From the NCBI GenBank assembly GCA_034933285.1, contig JAYFNT010000016.1, positions 1 through 64,000 on the forward strand: DNA of 64,000 nucleotides. The letters run 5' to 3'. Shown one piece after another: positions 1-8,805 of this stretch; within the stretch, counting starts at the first letter, position 1, and every line of letters starts with the position of its first letter. The notes under the pieces are model-generated. The model saw nothing but the letters and a program-made list of their open reading frames with translations, did no database searches and had not been told where the DNA came from. The DNA comes from RPRC01 sp034933285. GTDB taxonomy: Bacteria; Desulfobacterota; Desulfuromonadia; Geobacterales; Geobacteraceae. The position numbers and the translations under genes were made by a program.

Positions 1-3000
1 TCGGTAACGGAAACGTGGCCTTCCGGGTCGATGGTCTTCCAGGGCCGGTTCCATTCGTCGTAGACGGTCTCGGTGACGTGACCCAGGGGATCGACGGCGT
101 GGGTGCGGTTGCCCGCCCGGTCGTACTGGTAGCGGGTGACGATCTCCTCCCCTTCCAGCTTGCGGTGCGCCGCGGTGAGACGGTCACGGTTGTCGTAGTC
201 GTTGCGGGTGATGCGCCCTTCCTCGTCGGTCTCCTGCAACAGGTTGCCGCTGTCGTCGTACTCCAGGAGATGGACGCCCTGTCTGGCGTCGGTCTTTCTG
301 GTCCGCAGGTACCTGCCGTTGTACTCGTAGGTGGTGGTATGTCCTTCCTGGTCGGTCTCGCTTCTCAGGTTGGTCTTGGGATCGGCTTCGTCGTAATAGG
401 TGTAGTGGGTGTTGCCCCGCTCCATGCCCGCCAGGGCCGGCTGCCAGGTGTCGCTGAGCCGGTTCAGCTTGTCGTATTCTTGGGTGGTGACCCGTCCTTC
501 GGCATCGGTTGCAGAGGTCAGGTTGCCGTTCAGGTCGTAACCCATACGGGTGACGGCGCCGTTGCGGTCGGTAGTGGAGTCCCGCCGGTTCAGGTCGTCG
601 TAGGTGTGGACAGTGGCGACACCTTTCCAGTCGGTTTCGGAGACGAGGTTGCCGTTGCCGTCGTAGTCGAAGGTTTTCGTGCCGCCGACATTCCTGGTGA
701 TGGTCTTCACCTGGTCACGGGGGGTATAGGAGTAGGTAAGGGTCAATCCGGTCCGGTCGGTCTCGGTGAGGAGGTTTCCTTCCGCATCGTAGACAGTGGT
801 CTTGACGTTGCCGGAGCCTCCGGCGAGTGCGTAACTGTTGAACGGGTGGCTGACCACTGTGGCCGGATGGTCCAGGGCATCCCAGGTGTATTCGGTCTTG
901 CGGCCATTGGGGTCGGTGACCGAGGTCTTCCTCCCCCGGATGTCATGGGTATGGCGGATGACGTTGCCGTCCGGCAGGGTGTCGGATTCGGGGTTGCCGT
1001 ACCGGTCCCAGGCAAAGGTGGTCTTGAACAGCCGGGGATCGGTGGAGCTTTCCATCTCGCCGGTGGGGTACCAGGCGTAGGAATGCAGCTTGCCGTCCCC
1101 GTCCCTGTGCGCCAGCAGGTTCCCCCGGGCGTCGTACTGCCATGTCTGGGTCTGGCTGAAGCTGTTGCGGTCGGTGCGGCTCTCGATCAGGCTGTAGGAC
1201 TGGTTCCAGGCGCTGACGATGCTCTTGCCGTACGGATCGGTCTCCTTGACGACATTCCCCTGGGGATCATACTCGAAGGTGGTCAGATACCCCCTGGCAT
1301 CGGTCCGGGAGGTCATGACGTTGTCCGGCTTGCCCTCGTCGATGGACCAGGTCATGAGGGTAGTCTTGCCCAGCGGCTCCTCGATCTTCAGCGGATTGCC
1401 GTAAAAGTTCAGGGTATAGATGGTGTCCTTGCCGCGCAGGTCGCGCACGGTCCGCTTGTTGCCGCTGGAGACGTCGTAGAAGAACAGGGCGCTTCGGGCG
1501 TCGGGATATGCCACCCGCTTCACCACTTCCTGGAAGCGCAGGGCCTTGATGAAGTTCCCTAAACCGGGCTGGATCTCTCCTGCCTGGTAGTACTCGTATC
1601 CGAAGGAGTTGCCGCTGCTGTCGGTGGCTTTCACCAGGTTGTATTCGGGGCCGACGATGCCCGGCTCGTGGGCGTACTCGTATTTTTCGGAACGGGCTCC
1701 CCGCTTTGCTTCCGCAAGATACCCCTCCCGGTTGTAGCCGAAGGCAAATGCGACCCCGTCGGAACAGGTCACCGAGGCGAGCCGGGCGTTGTCGTCCACT
1801 CCGGACGAAAAAAAGTTGATGTAACCGAACTCGCATGAACGGCCGACCGCGTCGGTGACCCGTTCCAGGTTCTTCGCGGCATTGTAGGCGAAGTTCATCC
1901 GGTTGCCGTTGCGGTCCTCGATGTATTTGACCGGTACGGATTCCCGGGTGGCCGGATAGCCGTAAACGTATTTCGTGCCGTCCTTGGCGGTGAACACGAA
2001 ACCTTCGGCGGTTTCCGCAAGCCTCCCGTGACGGCCACGGTCCGCATACCAGGTATCGTTGTATTTCCTGAACAGGCCGCCGTTTACCGAGACCGAGGTC
2101 CAGCGGATGCCGCCTTCCTCGCCTTCACCGGGCAGAAAGAACTTTCCTTCCATGTTCCGCACCCAGTCGGGCACTGCGTTATCGCCGCTGTCCTGCCTTC
2201 CCAGAGGCCGCAGCCGGAGGTCGAGGCCGTGGCTCCAGCCTTCGCCGAGCACCTGCCGTTCATCGGGGGTTGCCTGGTTGGTGTATGACCGGACGAACTC
2301 GAGCTGCGGCCCCCTCCCCTTGAAGGCAAAGTCTTCGCGGGAAAGGTTCAGCGAGCCGTCCGGTATCAGGACGTCGTGGACAACGGGTTGACCCAGCATC
2401 TTCCCCTCGGCCCGCGCTGACAGTCTCCCGTGGTAGATGGTGCTTCGGGCCGGCGATTCGGCGGTGACGGCGAAATTGACGCGCAGATTGAAACCGGACT
2501 CCCTGCCGGGATCCAAGCCCATGTTCACCAGCTGGCCGTAGTTGACCACGAAACGGTGCTCACCTGCCGCGAGAGACGTTTCACCGACGAGGCCCCCCCG
2601 TTCGACAAGATCGTTGCCCAAAAGCGCGACGGATACCGTATTCGGCTTGTCCAGGGTAAAACTGAAAACCTTGTATCCATCGATGATGGTACCGGAGGTA
2701 TCGGTCAGCGGCGGGCCGAACCTGCTCACCAGGTGGGTCCTCTGCAGGTTGAACGAATCTCCGTAGAAATTGATCGAGGTCTTGTCGCCGCGGATTTCCA
2801 CTTTGCTCCCGTAGTTCAGGACCACCTGGGCACTGTAATGGACTCCGGGCTCGAATTTGAATCCGTGGGAAATAACGGCCATTCCCTTGCCGAGGGTACT
2901 GGACGGGAAAGCGGCAATGACGTCACTGCCCTTGTAAATGAACACAGCGGCAGTTGAAGCCTTGTATTCGGACGGGGTTATTTCATAAGTTACGGCCACG

Positions 3001-6000
3001 TCGTTCCTGGAATAGCCATTCTTGTCCAGGACGACATCGCCGCTCATCTGGGTTTTGATGTCCACGCCGAACACCCACATGTACGTGTCGGACATCCCGT
3101 TGTACGTTCCGTCAACGGGATCGGCGCATCCCGAGCAGGAATTCCGCCTTTCCTTGATGCCGATGCTCCCCCTGCCGGTGATGGTAATGTAATTCACGCC
3201 GGGCTTCAGTATATAGTCGGCGGTAAACCGCCCATTGCCTTGCGCTTTGCCGTCCACATCATTGAACGTTACCGATGAAGACTGGAAATTCGTAGTATCC
3301 TCGTAGTTCCGGGAACCCACGATGAATGGGCAGACCAGGGAGAACGTTTCGCAGTTGAAGGACTGGTTGGCTTCCGTTTCGCCTTCCTTGATGAAGTGAA
3401 TTTTCGCCTCGACAGGCATTCCGGTTCCCGACTTGGCTCCATTGATGCTGTTGCCGAACTCGTCGGCGGGAAAAACGTACGAAGTTATAAGCCTTCTCTC
3501 CGGGGCACTGCCACCGCTGCAGTTGCCGAAGGGGAACGTGTTGAACGTAAAGGTCTCGGAGAGCGTATCCCCGGCATCGGTCCTGACCGTTGCCTTCACC
3601 GGATATCCGGCGCCGGGGACCCCTCCCAGAACGACCTGTACACTTGCTCCGTGGACGGACGAGAAACCCGTTATGGTCCGGGCCGCGGTGGAGCATGCGC
3701 CCAGGCCGCTGTATGTTAGCCCCCCGGACAGGCAGGGATCTCCCGGCTTAAAGAGCATGGCCGGACGGGTATCCTGGTTCGGGTTGGTGCAGCTTGTCTT
3801 TTCAACCGGCGCCTCGGCAGTGAACGTGACCGGAATGTTGGAGACCGGATTGCCATGCGTATCCTCGACGGCCAGGGATACGAACCCGGCAAATGCAAGA
3901 ATGTCCCCGTATTTTCCGTCCCCGTGAAGTTTACTGATTTTGCTGGCCTTACCTGGTTTGCCGTAGAGCGTGAAGGGTGAAGTGATCGATGTGCCCGAGG
4001 CGAGTGAGGCATCAACTATATTGCCGCCGTATTGACGGACATACGTGTCACCCTTTTCTGTGAAATAGACTGGATTGTCACCGGTCTGACGACCAAGCCT
4101 GAAATCGGCGGAGGCAATTCCGGAGCCATCGGTTTTGGCCTGGGAGGATGTGGACCAATCGCTGAAAAACCCTCCGCCTGCCCGTACCGTGAAGGTGATA
4201 GGGACATTCGCCACAGGTTTGCCATTGATATCCTTGACCATTACCTGCAGGGGAGTAGTGAGAATTTCCCCGACCGGACCGAATTGGAGGTCGGTAGCCG
4301 ATATTTTCATTATAACTGCGGCAGATTCCGGATCCCTGTTGGGTGCATCGGTATAGGACGCCTTAAGAACACTAAAGAATTTTTCGTTCCAGGTATCGGT
4401 GCTGATTACGCTCATGCCGCCGGCAACCATGCCGGACAGCATCCAGCCCGCTTCGCCGCTCTCGGGATTCTCCTTGATGTAGCCGGTGCCGGACCAGTTC
4501 CGGACCGTCAGCTCGACCTGGGGTATCCGGATGCCCAGCCCCTGCTGCACCCCGTTCCTGATATCCCCCTTGACGGTATCGGAGGCGGAAAGGTCCGCGA
4601 GCGCGGCATCGAGGTTCGTCCTGTCGATGGTTATGAAAGGCACTCCCTGCCCGTTGGCCGTCTGGAACAGCTTGGCCGTGGATATCGATTCCACCTGGAA
4701 ATCGTCCTCGAAGACACGGTTCTCCAGGATCGATCCCTCCAGGCCGGACAGGCGCATGAAAGTCCTCTCGTTTGTGCTGCCGCCGTGACCGACGACCTCT
4801 ACCCCACGGAGATTGGCGTCGAGGAAGACTCCCTTCCACTTCATCTCCTGGGGAGTGTCACCCAGCCAGGAGACGTCGACCAGGTTACCCACGGTAGCCA
4901 CGATGGGAACCGGGCGGCTGAGCGCAACCCCGAGCAGCGCGGCCAGTTCATCCTCGGAACGGCTCCATCGGTTGACGTAGCTGTTGGCTTCCTTGAAGAG
5001 AAGGGTTTCGGCGGTGTCCGTCTCCTCGGGCTTGGCATCAGGCACGCCCCGCTGGGCGGCCACGAGCATTACCGAGATATTGCCGGCGATTGGGGTGGAA
5101 GAGGTCTTGACCACTCCGTTCGGTGAGACCGCCTCGATGGCGAAGTTGTAATCGGAGCCGGCGGGAAGGCCATCCTGGCCTACCACCACTCGTTCATCGT
5201 TCACCTTCAGCACCGGCCGCAGGCGAACCAGGTAGGCAGGTGTGTTGTCGAGGCCCCCGAAGGAGTCGATGGTCATCTGATCCTCGACTGATTCGGGTTC
5301 ATAGGCGAGGACGGTCTTTTTCCCTGCCAGCCTGAAGGCGTCGAGGCTCACGGAAAAGAGTTCCCTGGTCCCGGCGGTCGCAGTGAAACGCACCGCATGG
5401 CGGAGCGAGACCGGGATTTGCGCGTACTCGGCGCTTATGCTGACGGGGCGGAACTGGAGGCTTGCGGGGAGGATGTTCAGCACCTCGGAGTTCAAGGTCC
5501 TGGTCTTCAGGAGGTGCTGATAGGTTGTCCCGGGGCTGTTGCTGGAGAGATGGGCACCGATGCCGGCTCGTACATATTCCAGGGGGGTCTCGGTACGCGG
5601 CGCGGACAGATACCCGTCACGGAAACCGTCAAGGGATACGCCGGACGGGAGCACCGCGGGAGTGGTCCACTTGTAGCCGGATGCCTTGATGTGGGTGTCA
5701 AGGGCAACCCAAATCTTGCCGGTATTGTCGATGACGGCGCCCCGGTAGTTGGCGTACGGCACCCGGCTTTCCACCCAGACATGCTCCATTTGGATGTTGG
5801 CTATCCTGCCGCCGGCGATGACCGGCTTGTGGGGAATGCCCGCCCGCTGCAGGTACAGGGCAAGTTTCACAGGATCATCTATTCCCGTAAGGCTTTTCGC
5901 CACTTCGAGGCCGGGGAAAAATTCCATGACGCCATGTACATAGCGGGTGGGGAAACCCGAGGCCCGGAGCAGGGCGGTCAGGAGCGCCGCCTGGTCGCAG

Positions 6001-6731
6001 TCGTTGCCGCTCTTCTGGCGGAGAGTTTCTTCCGCTCCCTTCATGCAGCCCCAATACCATTCGGAATCGACGTTGTTCTTGACCCATTCGTAAATGAGAA
6101 CCGGGCTGAAGCCCAGACTCTTGGCCAGTTCTCCGACAGCCGGCGAAATTTCGGCCTCCGGGCTGGGCGCGGTGTCCTGAGAGTCAACGACGGAGTTTCC
6201 ATTCTGATAGGCGGGAATTATGGATGCCGACTGGTCTGGTTCTTTGGGCGGGAAGGATGGATGACGGTATGGCAGGTTCCCCAGCAGGGGGTGGTTTTTC
6301 CTGGAGATGAGGCGATCGAGGACCTTGTCGATAATTGAGAGAGTGGCCGGGGAGACATTACCGTCGGGGGGGATGGCAGCTATCAGAGCCAGGTACTCCT
6401 CCAATGCCTTGGCAAATCCCTCAGTGACCGATTTCTGGCGCGCAGCCACGCTGCCGCCCATTTCGGAAGCCTTGACCTCAAGCAACCGGAAACGTTCAGC
6501 AAGCAGCATGCCGTCTGCCTGCGCATCTTCGGCCAGCTTCCTGACCTGATCGATTTCTGCGGTAACCGACTCGCCCTTGCGAAGCTTGGCCCCAGCCTTG
6601 GAGAGGACAATTCTGGACTGCCTGAACTTCAGATCCAGCCCCTGTTCCAGTTCGTCCGCTCTGACAGACTCAACCCAAGTACCCGCAATAACGCTAACGG
6701 CAACCAGCAGCGCAATCGATAACCTTCTCAC
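1..6731 (-). CDS. Secreted transglutaminase-like / Ig-like / RHS-repeat protein, 3'-incomplete
   Basis: One minus-strand frame stays open from GTG 6731 to the left edge, giving about 2,243 visible residues with the C-terminus outside the window. Residues 1-25 form a signal peptide (RRLSIALLVAVSVIAG). A transglutaminase-like triad is visible: C245 (NDCDQ), H317 (EHVWVES) and D345 (VALDTH). Ig-like (Big_1 type) segments lie near 800-900 and 930-1060 (VPITFTV, VPVTFTA). A DUF6531-like segment sits near 1460. RHS/YD repeats (YDxxGN, TDxxGxxT) run from about 1590 to the edge. GTG 6731 was chosen because GGAGG lies 5 nt upstream; ATG 6755, in frame, has no such site and would add eight residues before the signal peptide. 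RHS proteins are often surface or toxin-delivery shells; the tip domain that would decide this is missing. A riboswitch precedes it. Confidence 0.88.
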   Translation of the reverse strand, partial: MRRLSIALLVAVSVIAGTWVESVRADELEQGLDLKFRQSRIVLSKAGAKLRKGESVTAEIDQVRKLAEDAQADGMLLAERFRLLEVKASEMGGSVAARQKSVTEGFAKALEEYLALIAAIPPDGNVSPATLSIIDKVLDRLISRKNHPLLGNLPYRHPSFPPKEPDQSASIIPAYQNGNSVVDSQDTAPSPEAEISPAVGELAKSLGFSPVLIYEWVKNNVDSEWYWGCMKGAEETLRQKSGNDCDQAALLTALLRASGFPTRYVHGVMEFFPGLEVAKSLTGIDDPVKLALYLQRAGIPHKPVIAGGRIANIQMEHVWVESRVPYANYRGAVIDNTGKIWVALDTHIKASGYKWTTPAVLPSGVSLDGFRDGYLSAPRTETPLEYVRAGIGAHLSSNSPGTTYQHLLKTRTLNSEVLNILPASLQFRPVSISAEYAQIPVSLRHAVRFTATAGTRELFSVSLDAFRLAGKKTVLAYEPESVEDQMTIDSFGGLDNTPAYLVRLRPVLKVNDERVVVGQDGLPAGSDYNFAIEAVSPNGVVKTSSTPIAGNISVMLVAAQRGVPDAKPEETDTAETLLFKEANSYVNRWSRSEDELAALLGVALSRPVPIVATVGNLVDVSWLGDTPQEMKWKGVFLDANLRGVEVVGHGGSTNERTFMRLSGLEGSILENRVFEDDFQVESISTAKLFQTANGQGVPFITIDRTNLDAALADLSASDTVKGDIRNGVQQGLGIRIPQVELTVRNWSGTGYIKENPESGEAGWMLSGMVAGGMSVISTDTWNEKFFSVLKASYTDAPNRDPESAAVIMKISATDLQFGPVGEILTTPLQVMVKDINGKPVANVPITFTVRAGGGFFSDWSTSSQAKTDGSGIASADFRLGRQTGDNPVYFTEKGDTYVRQYGGNIVDASLASGTSITSPFTLYGKPGKASKISKLHGDGKYGDILAFAGFVSLAVEDTHGNPVSNIPVTFTAEAPVEKTSCTNPNQDTRPAMLFKPGDPCLSGGLTYSGLGACSTAARTITGFSSVHGASVQVVLGGVPGAGYPVKATVRTDAGDTLSETFTFNTFPFGNCSGGSAPERRLITSYVFPADEFGNSINGAKSGTGMPVEAKIHFIKEGETEANQSFNCETFSLVCPFIVGSRNYEDTTNFQSSSVTFNDVDGKAQGNGRFTADYILKPGVNYITITGRGSIGIKERRNSCSGCADPVDGTYNGMSDTYMWVFGVDIKTQMSGDVVLDKNGYSRNDVAVTYEITPSEYKASTAAVFIYKGSDVIAAFPSSTLGKGMAVISHGFKFEPGVHYSAQVVLNYGSKVEIRGDKTSINFYGDSFNLQRTHLVSRFGPPLTDTSGTIIDGYKVFSFTLDKPNTVSVALLGNDLVERGGLVGETSLAAGEHRFVVNYGQLVNMGLDPGRESGFNLRVNFAVTAESPARSTIYHGRLSARAEGKMLGQPVVHDVLIPDGSLNLSREDFAFKGRGPQLEFVRSYTNQATPDERQVLGEGWSHGLDLRLRPLGRQDSGDNAVPDWVRNMEGKFFLPGEGEEGGIRWTSVSVNGGLFRKYNDTWYADRGRHGRLAETAEGFVFTAKDGTKYVYGYPATRESVPVKYIEDRNGNRMNFAYNAAKNLERVTDAVGRSCEFGYINFFSSGVDDNARLASVTCSDGVAFAFGYNREGYLAEAKRGARSEKYEYAHEPGIVGPEYNLVKATDSSGNSFGYEYYQAGEIQPGLGNFIKALRFQEVVKRVAYPDARSALFFYDVSSGNKRTVRDLRGKDTIYTLNFYGNPLKIEEPLGKTTLMTWSIDEGKPDNVMTSRTDARGYLTTFEYDPQGNVVKETDPYGKSIVSAWNQSYSLIESRTDRNSFSQTQTWQYDARGNLLAHRDGDGKLHSYAWYPTGEMESSTDPRLFKTTFAWDRYGNPESDTLPDGNVIRHTHDIRGRKTSVTDPNGRKTEYTWDALDHPATVVSHPFNSYALAGGSGNVKTTVYDAEGNLLTETDRTGLTLTYSYTPRDQVKTITRNVGGTKTFDYDGNGNLVSETDWKGVATVHTYDDLNRRDSTTDRNGAVTRMGYDLNGNLTSATDAEGRVTTQEYDKLNRLSDTWQPALAGMERGNTHYTYYDEADPKTNLRSETDQEGHTTTYEYNGRYLRTRKTDARQGVHLLEYDDSGNLLQETDEEGRITRNDYDNRDRLTAAHRKLEGEEIVTRYQYDRAGNRTHAVDPLGHVTETVYDEWNRPWKTIDPEGHVSVT

Positions 6732-6785
6732 ATACCCCTCCGGGAAAAACTTCATGCCGTTCAGTTTTCAAGGTATCCATGCATG

Positions 6786-6817
6786 AAAAAAGCCCGCCTG
6801 GGAGAAGGCGGGCTTTT
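6786..6817 (-). terminator. Intrinsic terminator, expression platform of riboswitch
   Basis: On the minus strand AAAAGCCCGCCT pairs with AGGCGGGCTTTT around a six-base loop, followed by a T run. It lies between the GEMM-I aptamer and the RHS gene, so ligand binding probably decides read-through. Confidence 0.85.
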
Positions 6818-6819
6818 CG

Positions 6820-6925
6820 TGCCGCATCGGACACCGCAGCCATTTCGACAGCCCCTCTTTCCGCGCCAGTGCGGACAGGTGGCTTTGCGTCGCCCGGTCG
6901 CCCGGGTTTTGCCTTTTCGATGGTC
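6820..6925 (-). promoter_or_regulatory. GEMM-I cyclic-dinucleotide riboswitch
   Basis: The minus strand carries GGCAAAACC, then a P1b helix CCCGG-GCGA-CCGGG capped by a GNRA tetraloop, then GACGCAAAGCC, and a 3' part GGCTGCGGTGTCCGATG. These match the GEMM-I core in order. The base before CAAAACC is G, as in c-di-GMP-type aptamers; cGAMP-selective Geobacter variants often carry A there, but specificity cannot be settled by eye. Confidence 0.85.
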
Positions 6926-6936
6926 AATTTTTAATG

Positions 6937-6996
6937 TGTATCGACTTGTCAAGAAAAACAGTCAAGGCAAATATCACGTTGATATATTAATGTCAA
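6937..6996 (-). promoter_or_regulatory. Candidate sigma70 promoters upstream of riboswitch
   Basis: Two minus-strand matches: TTGACT-17 nt-GATACA (6965 to 6937), and further up TTGACA-17 nt-TATTTG (6996 to 6968). The first would start transcription just before the aptamer. Hexamers are imperfect. Confidence 0.4.
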
Positions 6997-7302
6997 GTCA
7001 AAAAATGTTTTTCATCATTTTTTGCTGCTAAGGATTTGTTTCTTTCAAGATGCCAACATAAATGGTTATTAAGGCTTCTAATTTCCTGCCGAATTGCAGA
7101 TATTACTCTCCCTTTCCACGTTAAAATACGGTTTGGTCAGTACCATGAAAGTAATCACTTCACGAAACCAATCCTCATCTACAAGACGCCTCCAAGCGGG
7201 AAAAAGCCTTAACCCGTAATATTGAAACGTCCTCCGCTGCCGAAGGAATCCGCGTTAAGCGCGACGCCGTGAGCGGACGTTTCATTCCACAGACAGGAGA
7301 CC
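6966..7302. other. AT-rich intergenic stretch
   Basis: Apart from the second candidate promoter at its left end, no coding frame, hairpin or repeat was recognised here. It lies between the riboswitch leader and the Fic fragment. Confidence 0.5.
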
Positions 7303-7590
7303 TCAAAGCTTCAGTGAAGTCTTCAAAGAGCTCTCGATAACTTCGTTGAACAACCGTTTCATCGGCAGGTAGTTCGTATCCATACCGGCCTGAACCGCTG
7401 CAAAATATTCTTCGCGACGCGACCCGTCCAGAACACCGAAATCCAGCACCGGAAGACCAGCCTGTAATGCCATCAAAGTGGCAAGCAATCGTCCAATCCT
7501 GCCATTCCCTTCCCGGAAAGGGTGAATCAGCATCAGTTCGACATGGACCTCTGCCAGTGCCTGAGCTACATAGTCAATGTTTTCATACAT
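7303..7590 (-). pseudogene. Fic-domain protein fragment (3' part)
   Basis: The 95-residue frame begins inside a Fic domain and holds the hallmark HPFREGNGRIGR, the loop that binds ATP phosphates and carries the catalytic His in AMP-transferring Fic proteins. The fold needs residues upstream of this motif, including the inhibitory-helix region in many members, and these are absent. Upstream DNA on the same strand is instead a piece of a serine resolvase, joined near 7593. The motif is intact but the protein is N-terminally truncated, so activity is doubtful. Confidence 0.8.
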
Positions 7591-7738
7591 ACCAGCATCA
7601 TCTCCCGCTCAAACTCGGCAACCGCAGCAAGCATCGTCTGTATGAGCTTCCCGGTCGGAGATTGGCGCTGCTTCATACACACTTGACAGAACTTGGCCCA
7701 CACAAAAAAACTGGAATCTGTATTATGCCCCCGGATTT
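7591..7738 (-). repeat. Serine-resolvase fragment, copy 1 of a ~145-bp repeat
   Basis: The minus strand encodes CMKQRQSPTGKLIQTMLAAV and EFEREMML, matching the helix-E region of serine resolvases. The same segment, including the outer motif AATCTGTATTATG, recurs at about 28763-28903 with roughly 85-90% identity by eye. Here the resolvase stops after ATGATGCTGG and joins Fic sequence. Confidence 0.75.
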
Positions 7739-7872
7739 CAAGAGGAACGTTTACCTTTTTCCTTTTAAAATTTTGACAAAAATTTCTTGACCCGTCTACC
7801 GGTTCACACTTTAGCCTTGAAATCGTCACGGCCATGACGGAAAATTCAAAGAGCGATGAAGGGAGCACGACA

Positions 7873-8058
7873 ATGAAGAATCAGGTATCGGTAGAGGAAT
7901 GGGTTAAACGGTTCCGGGCCATCGGATTGGACGATGCAGCCATGGAAAAATGGCACCGCCTGTTCGAGCAGGAGAACCCGGATGGGCATCAGAGTTTCCT
8001 GGAATGGTTGGGGCTGCCGGAAGAGAAAATCAAGTCGATCCGTGCCAGGTACGCTTAA
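7873..8058 (+). CDS. Small protein related to the C-terminal domain of the adjacent MerR regulator
   Basis: This 61-residue protein starts at ATG 7873 behind GGGAG; an ATG 39 nt upstream has no comparable site. Its pattern IGLDDAAMEKWHRLFEQ...HQSFLEWLG..EE resembles GMDDHAMWKLHAEFER...HHAFLLSLG..EKE in residues 130-170 of the MerR protein encoded next on the same strand. It therefore looks like a free-standing copy of that regulator's sensing domain. A hairpin lies in the 54-nt gap between the two genes. No signal peptide or metal motif is seen. Its function is unknown; a co-sensor or antagonist of the regulator is inference only. Confidence 0.72.
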   Translation: MKNQVSVEEWVKRFRAIGLDDAAMEKWHRLFEQENPDGHQSFLEWLGLPEEKIKSIRARYA

Positions 8059-8065
8059 CCTGAAT

Positions 8066-8090
8066 AGCCCCCGGCGTTCTGCCGGGGGCT
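8066..8090 (+). terminator. GC hairpin between small protein and merR-family gene
   Basis: AGCCCCCGGC pairs perfectly with GCCGGGGGCT around five bases. There is no T run, so it may be a processing or attenuating hairpin rather than a full terminator. Confidence 0.5.
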
Positions 8091-8112
8091 TCACCGGAAT
8101 ACCGGAGGTGAT

Positions 8113-8703
8113 ATGTACCGAATCACTGAACTGGCAAGGCAGTTCGGATTATCACGAAGCACTCTGCTCTATTACGACCGGATAGGACTGCTCAAACCCT
8201 CCGGACGCAGTGAATCCAATTATCGCCGCTATTCTTCAGCAGAACGGGAACGATTGGAGACAATCTGCGCCATGCGTCGCGCCGGTGTGGATATCGAGGG
8301 GATACGCACAATCCTCCAAACAGCAGGAGACGAAGCAACAGACGTATTGAAGCGCCGCCTGGCGGAAATCAGCAGCGAAATCTCGGCACTGCAAACCAAA
8401 CAGCGGATGATTGCCGGGATGCTGAAATTGCAGGGTGAAGGCGGTCCCAAGAATACCGTCGACAAGGAGATGTTTGTATCCATGCTCCGTGCTGCGGGAA
8501 TGGATGACCATGCCATGTGGAAATTGCATGCCGAATTTGAGCGAAAGGAACCGGCAGCACATCATGCTTTCCTGCTCTCACTGGGAATATCGGAGAAGGA
8601 AGCACTGCTCATACGCAAATGGTCAGTCGAGTTGGGTAAAAACCTGGCAATTGATAAGATTGGCGTCCCGGGATCGGACCAAGCAATGCATTTGGAACCA
8701 TGA
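8113..8703 (+). CDS. MerR-family transcriptional regulator
   Basis: The 196-residue protein has a typical MerR winged-helix N-terminus (residues 1-70: ITELARQFGLSRSTLLYYDRIGLLKPSGR). A dimerisation helix follows (about 75-110), then a C-terminal domain (118-175) with GMDDHAMWKLHAEFE, shared with the 61-residue protein upstream. The ATG has GGAGGTG 5 nt before it. No Cys cluster of the mercury- or copper-sensing type is present, so the ligand is not a metal bound by the classic MerR site. The last residues overlap an inverted repeat, so the natural C-terminus may have been altered. Nothing shows what it regulates besides the neighbouring small gene. Confidence 0.85.
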   Translation: MYRITELARQFGLSRSTLLYYDRIGLLKPSGRSESNYRRYSSAERERLETICAMRRAGVDIEGIRTILQTAGDEATDVLKRRLAEISSEISALQTKQRMIAGMLKLQGEGGPKNTVDKEMFVSMLRAAGMDDHAMWKLHAEFERKEPAAHHAFLLSLGISEKEALLIRKWSVELGKNLAIDKIGVPGSDQAMHLEP

Positions 8704-8718
8704 CGCTGGTCCGACCCC
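8670..8718. repeat. REP-like inverted repeat
   Basis: GGGATCGGACCA and TGGTCCGACCCC are inverted arms (11 of 12 pair) around 25 bases, overlapping the end of the MerR gene. A related GACCGACCCCAAAT motif occurs near 30576. Confidence 0.6.
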
Positions 8719-8805
8719 AAATTATGATTGAACTGGCGATTCCAGTAGCCCTGACTCTCATGTTTCCTCTTTTGGGCTACTCTTGGAAACGTCCACATCC
8801 GAAGC

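Noticed and set aside
15..6338. Long plus-strand open frames (up to 515 codons) across the RHS gene
   Set aside because: They are antisense to the minus-strand RHS frame, which shows signal peptide, catalytic triad and YD repeats; the plus frames match nothing and are a codon-use artefact.
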